Of a stretch of 64,000 bases of DNA, positions 15,494 through 24,332 are shown one piece after another (the stretch's first letter is position 1; every line of letters starts with the position of its first letter). The translations under genes were made by a program, and so were the position numbers. The DNA lies in assembly GCF_027923765.1 (NCBI RefSeq), contig NZ_AP026709.1, positions 1,793,501-1,857,500 of the forward strand. The letters run 5' to 3'. This DNA comes from Pseudodesulfovibrio nedwellii (GTDB lineage: Bacteria > Desulfobacterota > Desulfovibrionia > Desulfovibrionales > Desulfovibrionaceae). The notes below the pieces were generated by a model. That model did not search any database. It was not told the DNA's origin and was given only the letters and a program-made list of their open reading frames with translations.

Positions 15494-15700
15494 CTATTTT
15501 TTTTCGCCTTCCGCCCCTTTGCCGTCACGGGTGAGATACACAACCTCAGCTCCAACGTGTTCAGCAATCTCGGTCAGTTCCACCTTGCGAATACGCTTGG
15601 CGTAAATTTTCAAATCCCCACCCTGAACTCCGACAACGCGGAAACGAGGCTTCTTTTCACCTTTGTCTGACCTGCGACGCTCTCTGACAAATATTTTCAT
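15494..15700 (-). CDS. Small conserved-looking protein, unknown function
   Basis: 68 residues with an ideal ribosome-binding site (AAGGAG, 6 bases before the ATG at 15700). It is rich in basic residues at the N-terminus (MKIFVRERRRSDKGEKKPRF), with a hydrophobic centre (VVGVQGGDLKIYAKRIRKVEL) and an acidic/charged end. No signal peptide, membrane helix or Cys. A compact beta-type nucleic-acid-binding protein is possible, but I do not recognise a family. The gene is single, between the bidirectional terminator and a divergently transcribed PadR regulator. Confidence 0.75.
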   Translation of the reverse strand: MKIFVRERRRSDKGEKKPRFRVVGVQGGDLKIYAKRIRKVELTEIAEHVGAEVVYLTRDGKGAEGEKK

Positions 15701-15792
15701 AGCTTACTCCTTGGCATTGTGCCTTTGTGGATAATTGACTATACTAGATATATATCCTTAAAGCACATAGAGTCAAGAAGGACCTTGCAAAA

Positions 15793-16137
15793 ATGTCAAA
15801 AAAAGTTGGTGGCGCCAAGCCACAAAGATACGTTCAGCCCTCCCTGCTCATGGCTTTGAGCAGCGGCCAGTCATACGGATATCAATTAATCCAATCTATT
15901 GGAGAATATGGTTTTCTACGCGGAGACGCCCCTCCGGGCATGATATACCGTCATTTGCGTCAGATGGATGAAGAAGGACTCGTCACTTCAGAATGGGACG
16001 CAGAAGGAGATGGCCCTGCCAAGCGGGTCTACGCCATCACGCCTGAAGGATTGGAAATCCTGGACGCATGGATTCATCACATGGAAAAACAGAGAGATCG
16101 ACTCGACAGCTTTATTGCGCGGTACCGGCAAAAGTAG
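15793..16137 (+). CDS. PadR-family transcriptional regulator
   Basis: 114 residues. Winged helix-turn-helix of the PadR type: QPSLLMALSSGQSYGYQLIQ (about 15-34), PGMIYRHLRQMDEEGLVTSEWD (about 52-73) and the wing RVYAITPEGLEIL (about 81-93). The short C-terminal helix fits the small PadR subgroup. It is transcribed divergently from the 68-residue gene and overlaps the 3' end of the convergent TiaS-like gene by 26 bp. Targets and inducer cannot be told. Confidence 0.88.
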   Translation: MSKKVGGAKPQRYVQPSLLMALSSGQSYGYQLIQSIGEYGFLRGDAPPGMIYRHLRQMDEEGLVTSEWDAEGDGPAKRVYAITPEGLEILDAWIHHMEKQRDRLDSFIARYRQK

Positions 16138-16882
16138 CAGGTATTTCCTTTTTCATGCCCGGCCCATGCTTTTTCTTACGTTTGCCATGAGCAGTTTCCC
16201 AAACACCGTGCTGCACGTTGCGTAATTGAAGCATGGGTTGTCCTGCCCAAAGCGAAGGACGAATCCAGTTGGCATCGATCACTACGTCTTCAGGTTGCGG
16301 GACCAATGGGTCTCGGTCGACCGACACGACACTGATTCCGGCGTCTGTCAGGTCGTGAACACGAAGGCGTGCAGGCAGATCGCGAAGCACTCCGTATTCG
16401 ATGAATCGCCCACACCAGCCGTATTTGGTCAGCCCTACGGCAGCCAATGCGCCAATGATGCCATCGTTCGTGCCGCCCAATCCGTAGAGTTCAATATCTC
16501 CAGCCGTCCGCATGGCGTCCTTCTGGGTCACTTTCCGACTCGTGACCAGTTGGCTGTATGCAACAACGTCCGAAGTGACATCTGATTCTTGGACGAGGCA
16601 CAGCCCCGGATCACTACCGGGTGCACAATGGATTTCAAGGTGTTCTATCGCCAAACGACGCAAAGTATCGAGCAAACCAGCATCAGCCATATCAACGATA
16701 GCGCAGGCTGAACTGTTATTAGATGTAAACGGGATATTCTCGAGACGTGGAAGTTGATGCCGAACGATGCCTCGCAAAGAGAAACCATCGGGAAGCTTAT
16801 AGCCGAATTCCCGCACCAGACGCCCTGTTCCCATAGGCGCATCGTGATCATCCGTATCGTCGAAACCAAGATATATCCGCAC
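16112..16882 (-). CDS. TiaS-like (DUF1743-type) ATP/nucleic-acid enzyme, unknown role
   Basis: 256 residues from a GTG at 16882 with GGAGG 7 bases upstream; the frame extends to 16921 without a better start. The N-terminus RIYLGFDDTDDHDAPMGTGRL matches the DDTD signature of the archaeal tRNA-Ile2 agmatinylcytidine synthetase family. A Gly-rich GGTNDGIIGALAAVGL loop lies at about residues 138-153. It is much shorter than TiaS (about 420 residues) and lacks its OB and zinc-ribbon parts, and bacteria use TilS instead, so a different reaction is likely. Related short proteins occur in anaerobes; their function is not known to me. Confidence 0.6.
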   Translation of the reverse strand: MRIYLGFDDTDDHDAPMGTGRLVREFGYKLPDGFSLRGIVRHQLPRLENIPFTSNNSSACAIVDMADAGLLDTLRRLAIEHLEIHCAPGSDPGLCLVQESDVTSDVVAYSQLVTSRKVTQKDAMRTAGDIELYGLGGTNDGIIGALAAVGLTKYGWCGRFIEYGVLRDLPARLRVHDLTDAGISVVSVDRDPLVPQPEDVVIDANWIRPSLWAGQPMLQLRNVQHGVWETAHGKRKKKHGPGMKKEIPATFAGTAQ

Positions 16883-17175
16883 AATCAGCCTCCATTTATG
16901 CTGTTGCGGGCACAATTCCACAACTCATAAGGGGAGGCAAGCGGTGTTTTCCTGCGTCGGAAATGACACTGATAAAAGATGTATCAGGCGAGAACTAAAC
17001 GGTACAGAGCGCGTTCGTAACATCGCGTCACTCTTGATGCAGCACCATGTGCCACACCCAGTGTGCGCAATCTGCAATAGACATGCAGTGGATTGAAGGC
17101 ATGTTGTAGCCGGGAACGTAATCCTGTCATGCTTTTCTTATCGACATATGCACAAAAATGATTAGGGGGAGGCTG

Positions 17176-18342
17176 TTATGCCTTAATATTTTTCACACCC
17201 AACAAAGCCAGCAGCAGAATAGCAAATGCGCACACCACTCCTCCGTAAAAAACAGCATCCATACCGAACAAGGCATAGATCATACCCATGAAAATCGGAG
17301 CGATAGTTTGTGCCAGCCGCAAAAGTAATCCATTGGCCGCCATGAACGCACCCCGCTGTTCCATGGGAGCGATGGAAGTCAACATTGTCATGATGGTCGG
17401 AATGTTCAGCCCTTGCGCCAAACCAAAAAAAATCACAGGCACAATGACATGCCACATACCGGGCGCATGAGGCATAAGCACCATGGACAGACCGTAAAAG
17501 ACAGAAGCGGCAGCCAAAAGAGCGCGTTGTCCAAAACGTTCCGCAAGCTTTCCAAGCTGAAAGGAAGCTATGCCACTAAAGCCGGAAGCAACCAAAAAGA
17601 TCATACCGATGGAGGCGGGAGAAGCCCCGTACCGAGTATCCAGCAACAAGGGAAGGTATGTCACAATAGGGCCGTAAAGAATGATGAACGTCAACAAGGT
17701 TGTCGCAAACAGCGAGAGGACCTGCCGCGTCTTCATCTGACGCAGTGCGTCAGCCATATAATCCTTGAGGCTGCCTGTACTTTTCGGTTCAGGAGCATCC
17801 ATATTAAAAATAATAGCGACACCTAGGGGAATAGCCAACAAAGGAAGCAGAAATGGATAATTCCAGCCGAGCAAAGCCAAAACTCCACCCAAAGCAGGAA
17901 AGCCCGCCGTTCCCATGGCAAGAACGGACGCGTTGTACCCCATGGCCTGACCGCGCTCGCGTCCCTGATACATATCTCCGATCATGGTCCCGTAAATAAC
18001 GCCTAGCGGCGCGGCTCCCATGCCCTGCAAAAACCGCAGAACGAGCAGTTGCTCAATATTCTGCGCAAAAAAACAGGCGCAGCCAAAACCGCCGAAGACA
18101 AAAAGAGAAGGGATCAAGATGGCCTTCCGCCCCACTCGATCCGCCATGATGCCGACCACTGGCGCAAAAAGTACGCCGGGTAAAGTAAAAACCGAAATAA
18201 CCAGCCCGATCTTGGCCGGAGTGAACTGCAAACCAGTGATGAGATCCGGCAAAGCAGGGATAATACTTGAGACACCGAGTACCGCCATCAGCGTGACGCC
18301 GAAAACGAACTGCAAATTCTTGTCGAGATATATTTTTCGCAT
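17176..18342 (-). CDS. Major facilitator superfamily transporter
   Basis: 388 residues with 12 predicted membrane segments. The MFS signature between helices 2 and 3 is present (GIMADRVGRKAILIPS, about 63-78). The sequence is of the multidrug/DHA1 kind (FLQGMGAAPLGVIYGTMIGD in helix 4). The substrate is unknown. It follows proB on the same strand with 9 bp between, so they are probably co-transcribed. The 293 bp downstream of it (16883-17175, before the TiaS-like gene) contain no gene or clear terminator that I can see. Confidence 0.88.
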   Translation of the reverse strand: MRKIYLDKNLQFVFGVTLMAVLGVSSIIPALPDLITGLQFTPAKIGLVISVFTLPGVLFAPVVGIMADRVGRKAILIPSLFVFGGFGCACFFAQNIEQLLVLRFLQGMGAAPLGVIYGTMIGDMYQGRERGQAMGYNASVLAMGTAGFPALGGVLALLGWNYPFLLPLLAIPLGVAIIFNMDAPEPKSTGSLKDYMADALRQMKTRQVLSLFATTLLTFIILYGPIVTYLPLLLDTRYGASPASIGMIFLVASGFSGIASFQLGKLAERFGQRALLAAASVFYGLSMVLMPHAPGMWHVIVPVIFFGLAQGLNIPTIMTMLTSIAPMEQRGAFMAANGLLLRLAQTIAPIFMGMIYALFGMDAVFYGGVVCAFAILLLALLGVKNIKA

Positions 18343-18351
18343 GAAATCCGG

Positions 18352-19512
18352 CTAAATAGCTGCGTCGAGCAACATGTTGTCCCGATGGACTGCCTCGTCA
18401 AAGGCAAGAGGACCGAGGATGGAGGCGAGTTCGTCCGTATGTTTTCCCTTGATGCGAATGAGTTCGTCAGCCGAGAAATTGGACTGTCCTACGCCAAGTT
18501 CCTCGCCTTCAAGCGTCTTGATGAAGACCAATGCTCCACGTTCAAAACACCCGTCCACCGCACTTATGCCGATGGGCAGCAGGGATTTCCCCTTGGTCAA
18601 AAGCGCGTTGGCAGCACCTCTATCAACCAGTATGGAACCAGCCGGATCATCATGATAGGCGAGCCAAAATTTCTTGCTGGAAACAACATGTTCACGAGGT
18701 AGAACAAGCGTTCCCTTGTTCTCGCTTTCAAGAGCTGCCACAATATCAAACTCGCCTTTGCCAGAGACAATGAAGGTAGGCACACCCAATTGGGCGGCAC
18801 GGCGTGCGGCACGGAGCTTGGAGTACATGCCACCGGTTCCAACCAAAGTCTTGCCGTCACACATGGATTCCAAATCAAGAGCACAAATATTTTCGATGGT
18901 CGGCATGGACTGTGCGTCCGGATTATTTTCGGGGTTTTTGTCAAACACCCCGTCAGCCGATGTCAAATTGATAAACAGATCGGCACCGACCAATCCCAGA
19001 CACATAGCGCCCAGGGTATCATTATCTCCAAACTCCAACTCACGGATGGACACAGTGTCATTTTCATTAACGATGGGAATCACGCCCCACTCAAGCAATC
19101 GCTCCATGGTGTTCCGTGCATTGAGAAACCGACGACGAAATTTGAGACCACTTCGTGTCAGCAGCATCTGCGCTGTAACTTTTCCATGAGCGGCAAAGGC
19201 TTCGTCATAGTCGTGCATCAGTCGCCCTTGACCAATGGCCGAAGCGGCCTGACGCGTTGCCATATCCTTATAATCCTTGCCATGTTTGCAAGCATTATCC
19301 GCGATACGCTGTCGACCGGCTGCGACTGCGCCGGACGTGACAAGCACCACGTCCATACCGCTGTCGCTCAATTCGGAAAGCTGCCTTGCAAGTCGTTCAA
19401 TAGCATCAGGATTCAAGCCGTGTCCTGTCGTGACCACGGCAGAACCGACCTTGACCACCACACGCCGGGCTTTGCCAAGCAGGGAATGTCTGTTTACATC
19501 ATTCTTCGTCAT
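18352..19512 (-). CDS. proB: Glutamate 5-kinase with PUA domain
   Basis: 386 residues from the ATG at 19512; an in-frame ATG lies 9 bp upstream. First step of proline synthesis (glutamate to gamma-glutamyl phosphate). The amino acid kinase domain (about 15-255) shows RVVVKVGSAVVTT, the PIVNENDTVS substrate loop and the GTGGMYSKLRAA loop. A C-terminal PUA domain (about 280-365) begins near AGSILVDRGAANAL. proB often follows obg in related genomes; here it lies 4 kb away on the opposite strand, after an inserted block. Confidence 0.95.
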   Translation of the reverse strand: MTKNDVNRHSLLGKARRVVVKVGSAVVTTGHGLNPDAIERLARQLSELSDSGMDVVLVTSGAVAAGRQRIADNACKHGKDYKDMATRQAASAIGQGRLMHDYDEAFAAHGKVTAQMLLTRSGLKFRRRFLNARNTMERLLEWGVIPIVNENDTVSIRELEFGDNDTLGAMCLGLVGADLFINLTSADGVFDKNPENNPDAQSMPTIENICALDLESMCDGKTLVGTGGMYSKLRAARRAAQLGVPTFIVSGKGEFDIVAALESENKGTLVLPREHVVSSKKFWLAYHDDPAGSILVDRGAANALLTKGKSLLPIGISAVDGCFERGALVFIKTLEGEELGVGQSNFSADELIRIKGKHTDELASILGPLAFDEAVHRDNMLLDAAI

Positions 19513-19604
19513 GGGGGGCACGGTACAGCAACATCATGGGTTTGAAAAGTGTTCGCTTTGAGTAGTAGCGGGCTTGAAGGATGAGGAAGAAAGTCTATTT
19601 TGGT

Positions 19605-20447
19605 GGGCGTTGCGTGCTTCGCAGTGAAAATGCAAACGGCATTGTTTCAAAGGTTTCGCCTTTACGGCGACCTGCTTTTTTTGAGGCGAAAAAAAGGAGG
19701 CAAAAAACGCCTTCTTCGGTGTGAGCCTGATAGCGGACCTAAGAGCCTGTACGCGGCTTTACTGCCCGACAGGATTGTCTGTGGTACAGACACTCGGTCG
19801 GGCCACGCTTCGCCGCGCGGGACAGGCTCTAAGGCCCGCTATCAATTGTTCGTCGATGTAAGGGGCTTCTCGTTGTAGGTGCTCATCTTTGATTCTAGGT
19901 TCTTCGATAACCATACTTAATTTTTGAATCTTACTTCATCCCCTTTTTTGACTCAGACTCTTCGACAACCATGAACAATTAACATTTCAATGCTATCTTT
20001 CCCTCAAAGGTTCTTTTTCCCAATCAAACACAAACTTAATCAGCTCTTCGCTCACCATAGAGGGCCTTGGGGTGCTCCAGCACCCCAACACCGCTCTCCC
20101 TCCGAAGACAATTTCTTCCTCCCAACCAGACGAAGACCGATCCCAGCCCTTGATCGACGGCTTAGAAGCTGACCAATCGAAGAAGGCGGCTCTTGTTAGG
20201 AGATCTGTTAATTTGTCTTAAACTGAAGGATAATGGGAGAGGCAGAGCTTATACTTTTAATAGGGTGGAGCCGACTCGATTGGATCAGATTCTTACCGCC
20301 GATCATGGGGGCGGCCAAGCTAGCGAGCCGAGTTTTTTGGTTCTTTTTGGGGCGGCTCAGCCAAAAAGATCCGCCGCCCGCGCAGGGCATGGAAAGCCTT
20401 GGGTGCTTCAGCACCCAACAATGACTCTCGCCAAAGGCGCATCTTTC
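19605..20447 (+). repeat. Dispersed repeat, copy A (about 0.84 kb)
   Basis: This gene-free stretch between proB and ychJ is repeated in inverted orientation at 43292-43965. Shared blocks include AAAGGTTTCGCCTTTACGGC, GGCTTAGAAGCTGACCAATC, GGTGGAGCCGACTCGATTGG and ATGGGGGCGGCCAAGCTAGC. It contains hairpins TTGGGGTGCTCCAGCACCCC (20067 on) and TTGGGTGCTTCAGCACCCAA (20399-20418). Copy A carries about 135 extra bases near 19910-20050 that copy B lacks, flanked by short CTTCG-n-TA-n-CCAT direct repeats. Short frames occur, but none is convincing. No terminal inverted repeats or transposase were found. Confidence 0.85.
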
Positions 20448-20451
20448 AAAT

Positions 20452-20484
20452 AAAAAGGCCGCTTCCAAAGCGGCCTTTTTATTT
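20452..20484 (+). terminator. Strong terminator at the end of repeat copy A
   Basis: AAAAAGGCCGCTT-CCA-AAGCGGCCTTTTT, a perfect 13-bp stem with a three-base loop; symmetrical, so it may act in both directions. Confidence 0.85.
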
Positions 20485-20608
20485 CCCATCGGGGTTTAAA
20501 CCCCGACAACTTCAGACTCGCTGCTCGAAGCGACTCAATCATTACTCATTGACACTCACCAACAAATCTCTACAATCCGCGAACCAAACTCAAACCGAGG
20601 GAAGCAAT

Positions 20609-21097
20609 ATGTCTCAAAAATGCCCATGCGGCTCCGGCAAAGAAACCGCCCAATGCTGCACCCCCTATATTTCCGGTAAGGCCGACGCGCCCACAGCCGA
20701 AGCGCTCATGCGCGCAAGGTATTCCGCATACGTGCTCAACGAACTGGACTACCTGAAGGTAAGTCTCGCACCCGAGACCCTGAAAGGTCACGACGAAGAA
20801 TCCGTTCGCGAATGGTCTGAAAAGGCTGAATGGCTTGGCCTGACCGTCCATGACACTTGGGCTGGCCTTGAAGATGATACCGACGGTATCGTGGAATTCT
20901 CTGCCAACTACGCCATCGATGGAGAGGAACTTTCTCACCGCGAACGCAGTCACTTCCGCAAGGATGACGGCAAATGGTATTATGTAGATGGCGATATGGT
21001 TTCCGGTCCGCCTGTCCGCAAAGAACCCAAGGTAGGCCGCAATGAGCCATGCCCATGCGGTTCCGGAAAAAAATTCAAGAAGTGCTGCGGCCGTTAA
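20609..21097 (+). CDS. YchJ-family protein with two SEC-C zinc motifs
   Basis: 162 residues from the ATG at 20609 (GAGGGA upstream; the longer frame from 20399 runs through the repeat). A SEC-C type motif is at each end: [13 protein letters not shown] at residues 5-17 and [13 protein letters not shown] near the end. Between lies the YchJ/UPF0225 NTF2-like domain ([19 protein letters not shown], then [20 protein letters not shown]). The motif binds zinc and, in SecA, ribosome and SecB partners. The family function is unknown. A single-gene unit. Confidence 0.88.
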   Translation: MSQKCPCGSGKETAQCCTPYISGKADAPTAEALMRARYSAYVLNELDYLKVSLAPETLKGHDEESVREWSEKAEWLGLTVHDTWAGLEDDTDGIVEFSANYAIDGEELSHRERSHFRKDDGKWYYVDGDMVSGPPVRKEPKVGRNEPCPCGSGKKFKKCCGR

Positions 21098-21250
21098 CCT
21101 AAACGACCAAAGTCATTAGGCTGAACTAAAGGCCTTTTCCGACACCGGAACGGGCCAATCAGCTACTCTTGTCTATGATACCAACGCACATTTGCGCTGG
21201 CGAAATGGACGTTGAAACAATCCTCTGCCAACGAATTGCACCAGTCAGGA

Positions 21251-23149
21251 TTATTCACATAAAGAACGCATAGCCCGCTTTATACCAGCTTTGTCGATGC
21301 CCAACATGGATCGCAATTCTTTTTGCGTACCGTGTTCAACAAACTCATCCGGTATACCAAGTTGACGGACCATCTTGTCTCGCAAAGCATCATGTCCGGC
21401 TAACAATTCAAGAACGGCAGAACCAAAACCTCCGGCCTCAGCATTTTCTTCCACCAATAAGATACGCTCAAACCGTTCCACCAACTCCAGCAGTTGTTTT
21501 TCAGGCAAAGGCTTGACGAACCGACTGTTGAAAACCGCCACATCCAATCCATCTTTTGCCAGCTCCATGGCCGCTTCCACGGCAGGATAAACCCGCGAAC
21601 CGATGGTAATGATAATTGCATCCTTTCCATCGTGCATGAGCTCCCCTTTACCTATGGCAATTTTTCTGGGAGTCTTTGACACCTTGGCTCCGACACCGGT
21701 ACCACGCGGGTATCGCATGGCGCACGGGCCGTCATACGCAAAAGCCGTAGCCATCATCTGGGCAAGCTCCGCTTCATCCTTGGGAGCCATAACCACAAGA
21801 TTCGGGACCTGTCGCAAAAAGCTCATGTCGAACGCACCATGATGTGTGGCACCGTCTTCGCCAACAAGACCGCCACGATCAAGAAAGAAATTCACATTCA
21901 AATTCTGCAAACAAACATCGTGAATGATTTGATCATAGGCCCGTTGCAGGAAAGTGGAATAGATAGCTACTGCGGGCTTGAAGCCCTGTGTAGCCAATCC
22001 GGCTGCAAACGTGACCGCATGCTGTTCACAGATTCCAACGTCCACGAAACGCTCCGGGAACTGCTCATAAAAACATTCGGTACCAGTGCCTTCGGGCATG
22101 GCGGCGGTGATGGCCATGATGGACTCATCCTTCTCTGCCAAAGCGCACAGTGTGGACCCGAAAATGGACGTATAGGATGGCAGCCCGGAACCTGAAAATT
22201 TACGAGCCAAACCGGTTTCGGGAATAAATTTACCGACCCCGTGATAGTGGGAGGGATCAGACTCCGCCGGTTCATACCCCTTACCCTTCTTGGTCATGAC
22301 GTGCACGAGCACAGGCTTGTCGAGCTTCTTGATCTCTTCAAAAACCTTAACCATCTTGGCCGTATCGTGCCCGTCAATAGGACCGACATAGGTAAAATGG
22401 AATGCCTCGAATAAAATACCGGGGGTAAAAAAAGATTTCACAGAATCGCCATAGCGCTTGGCGTATCCAGCCAGATCATCACCAATCTTGGGAATAGTTG
22501 CGAGCAGTCCTTCCACATCGCTCTTCAACCGCTGCAAAAATGGCGTGGTCATCTTGCGACTCAAAAACTGAGATAATGCACCCACGTTTTTGGAAATGGA
22601 CATCTCGTTATCATTGAGAACCACAACCATCTTGCGACCAAGATCACCCGCCTGATTCAACCCCTCAAAAGCCAATCCGGCTGTGAGAGAACCATCCCCG
22701 ATAACCGCGATAACTTCGTTATCATCACCCTTGAGGTCGCGCGCCATAGCCATGCCAAGCGCAGCGGAAATGGATGTGGAGGAATGGCCCACGCCAAAAT
22801 GATCATACTTGGACTCGGCCATACGAGGAAACCCGCTGAGCCCACCCTTTTGACGCAGCGTCGAAAATTCCTTGAGCCGTCCAGTGAGTAATTTATGGGC
22901 GTATGCCTGATGCCCAACGTCCCAGACCAGTTTGTCCTTATCAAGGTCGTATGACTTGAACAAAGCAAGAGTCAGTTCAACAACACCAAGACAAGGCGCA
23001 AGGTGCCCACCGTGGTCGGACACCTGACTGATGATAATGTCACGCAATTCCTGGGCGAGAACATCAAGTTCGTCACCTTCCAGACCGTGAACATCATTAG
23101 GCTTATTTATTTTAGACAGGATTTCTGTCTTCATGGGGTCTTTTATCAT
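21251..23149 (-). CDS. dxs: 1-deoxy-D-xylulose-5-phosphate synthase
   Basis: 632 residues, usual length. Makes DXP from pyruvate and glyceraldehyde 3-phosphate, the entry step of the MEP isoprenoid pathway. The N-terminal TPP domain has the GDGSLTAGLAFEGLN...NDN metal/TPP motif (about 150-178). The transketolase central domain has GLVGEDGATHHGAFD (about 428-442), and the C-terminal domain is complete. It is the last gene of the operon xseA-M23-M23-membrane protein-xseB-ispA-dxs, together with the prenyl synthase it feeds. An alternative start is 15 bases downstream (MKTEILSK); no strong ribosome-binding site marks either. Confidence 0.97.
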   Translation of the reverse strand: MIKDPMKTEILSKINKPNDVHGLEGDELDVLAQELRDIIISQVSDHGGHLAPCLGVVELTLALFKSYDLDKDKLVWDVGHQAYAHKLLTGRLKEFSTLRQKGGLSGFPRMAESKYDHFGVGHSSTSISAALGMAMARDLKGDDNEVIAVIGDGSLTAGLAFEGLNQAGDLGRKMVVVLNDNEMSISKNVGALSQFLSRKMTTPFLQRLKSDVEGLLATIPKIGDDLAGYAKRYGDSVKSFFTPGILFEAFHFTYVGPIDGHDTAKMVKVFEEIKKLDKPVLVHVMTKKGKGYEPAESDPSHYHGVGKFIPETGLARKFSGSGLPSYTSIFGSTLCALAEKDESIMAITAAMPEGTGTECFYEQFPERFVDVGICEQHAVTFAAGLATQGFKPAVAIYSTFLQRAYDQIIHDVCLQNLNVNFFLDRGGLVGEDGATHHGAFDMSFLRQVPNLVVMAPKDEAELAQMMATAFAYDGPCAMRYPRGTGVGAKVSKTPRKIAIGKGELMHDGKDAIIITIGSRVYPAVEAAMELAKDGLDVAVFNSRFVKPLPEKQLLELVERFERILLVEENAEAGGFGSAVLELLAGHDALRDKMVRQLGIPDEFVEHGTQKELRSMLGIDKAGIKRAMRSLCE

Positions 23150-23170
23150 AAGGGATAAACTTTATTCCAA

Positions 23171-24076
23171 TCAGTAAACCCTGTCCACTATGTAGCGGGC
23201 GAGGTGTTCAAGAAATTCTTTTTCAGGTCCAGTACAATTCGAAAGGTGTTTCAAGGCAGCACCGATATGCTGTGATGCCAACTGCTTACTCTTCTCAAGG
23301 CCTATGAGTGACGGGTACGTCGACTTACCCATTTCCTCATCACTGCCGGCAGGTTTACCCAGTGTTTCCGTGTCGCTGACAACATCGAGTACGTCATCCA
23401 CAATTTGGAACGCAACCCCAATGGACTTGCCGAATTCGCGGGCATTGTCGATATCCGATTCATCGGCACCGGACAGGATAGCCCCACACTCACAGGCCGC
23501 AGTGATAAGCGCACCGGTCTTCATGGCATGCATCTCGCGCAATTCTTCAAGCGGCACGTCATCCCGGCCCGTAAATTCCATATCGACAACCTGGCCACCG
23601 ACCATACCGCCGGAACCAGCCGCAATGGCCAGCACATAAATGGCACGCAAAACCCGGTCGGCAGGCAATCCCTTGACGATAGAGGCCGCGCTCATCAACC
23701 CGAAGGCTTCGGTAAGCAGGCCGTCACCAGCCAAAATAGCTGTAGCTTCATCAAACTGTTTGTGATTGGAAGGCTTACCTCGACGCAGGTCATCATCATC
23801 CATGGCAGGTAAATCGTCGTGAATAAGCGAATAGGTATGGATACACTCAAGGGAAGCCGCAAACGGCATAACCTTGTCACCCATGTCCGCCTCATCTGGG
23901 GCCAACATTGTAGCCCATGACAGGACCAACACTGGCCGCAATCGCTTGCCACCAGCCAGCAGAGAGTATTCCATGGACTTGAGCAGACGAGGCGGAATGC
24001 CACGGTCCTTCATGCACCCGGAAAGAAACGACTCAACGGTTTCAGCACGCTGTGCCAACTGTTCCTTGACGGTCAC
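23171..24076 (-). CDS. ispA: Polyprenyl (farnesyl/geranylgeranyl) diphosphate synthase
   Basis: 301 residues from a GTG overlapping the xseB stop by 4 bp. Both Asp-rich motifs are present: the first, HDDLPAMDDDDLRRGKPSNH (about 83-102), has the long DDx4D bacterial form; the second is QIVDDVLDV (about 223-231). GGKRLRPVLVL and the KTGALI motif are also seen. It condenses isopentenyl diphosphate units in the cytoplasm. Chain length is most likely C15, judged from family usage, not measured. Confidence 0.93.
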   Translation of the reverse strand: MTVKEQLAQRAETVESFLSGCMKDRGIPPRLLKSMEYSLLAGGKRLRPVLVLSWATMLAPDEADMGDKVMPFAASLECIHTYSLIHDDLPAMDDDDLRRGKPSNHKQFDEATAILAGDGLLTEAFGLMSAASIVKGLPADRVLRAIYVLAIAAGSGGMVGGQVVDMEFTGRDDVPLEELREMHAMKTGALITAACECGAILSGADESDIDNAREFGKSIGVAFQIVDDVLDVVSDTETLGKPAGSDEEMGKSTYPSLIGLEKSKQLASQHIGAALKHLSNCTGPEKEFLEHLARYIVDRVY

Positions 24077-24315
24077 GACGCTTCCTCCGCATCATCACCG
24101 AGTTCACTCAATGCGTCGAATTCCTTGATCAGCCCTTCGGACACGATCCTGACTTCGTTGCGAGCGTTCTCCAACTGGGAACCGCATCCTTTGACCAGTT
24201 CAAGACCTTCCTTGTACAAGGCCACACCTTCTTCCAAAGGCTGATCGCCACGTTCCAGCTTCTCGACGACAGTTTTGAGCCGTTCCAATTTCTTTTCAAA
24301 CGTATCTTTTGCCAT
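24073..24315 (-). CDS. xseB: Exodeoxyribonuclease VII small subunit
   Basis: 80 residues from the ATG at 24315, chosen for the GGAG site just upstream. The family core FEKKLERLKTVVEKLERGDQ (about 5-24) and LEEGVALYKEGLELVKGC are clear. It partners XseA, encoded at the head of the same operon but separated from it by two M23 genes and a membrane protein gene. Confidence 0.93.
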   Translation of the reverse strand: MAKDTFEKKLERLKTVVEKLERGDQPLEEGVALYKEGLELVKGCGSQLENARNEVRIVSEGLIKEFDALSELGDDAEEAS

Positions 24316-24332
24316 ATTCAACTCCGTTCAGG

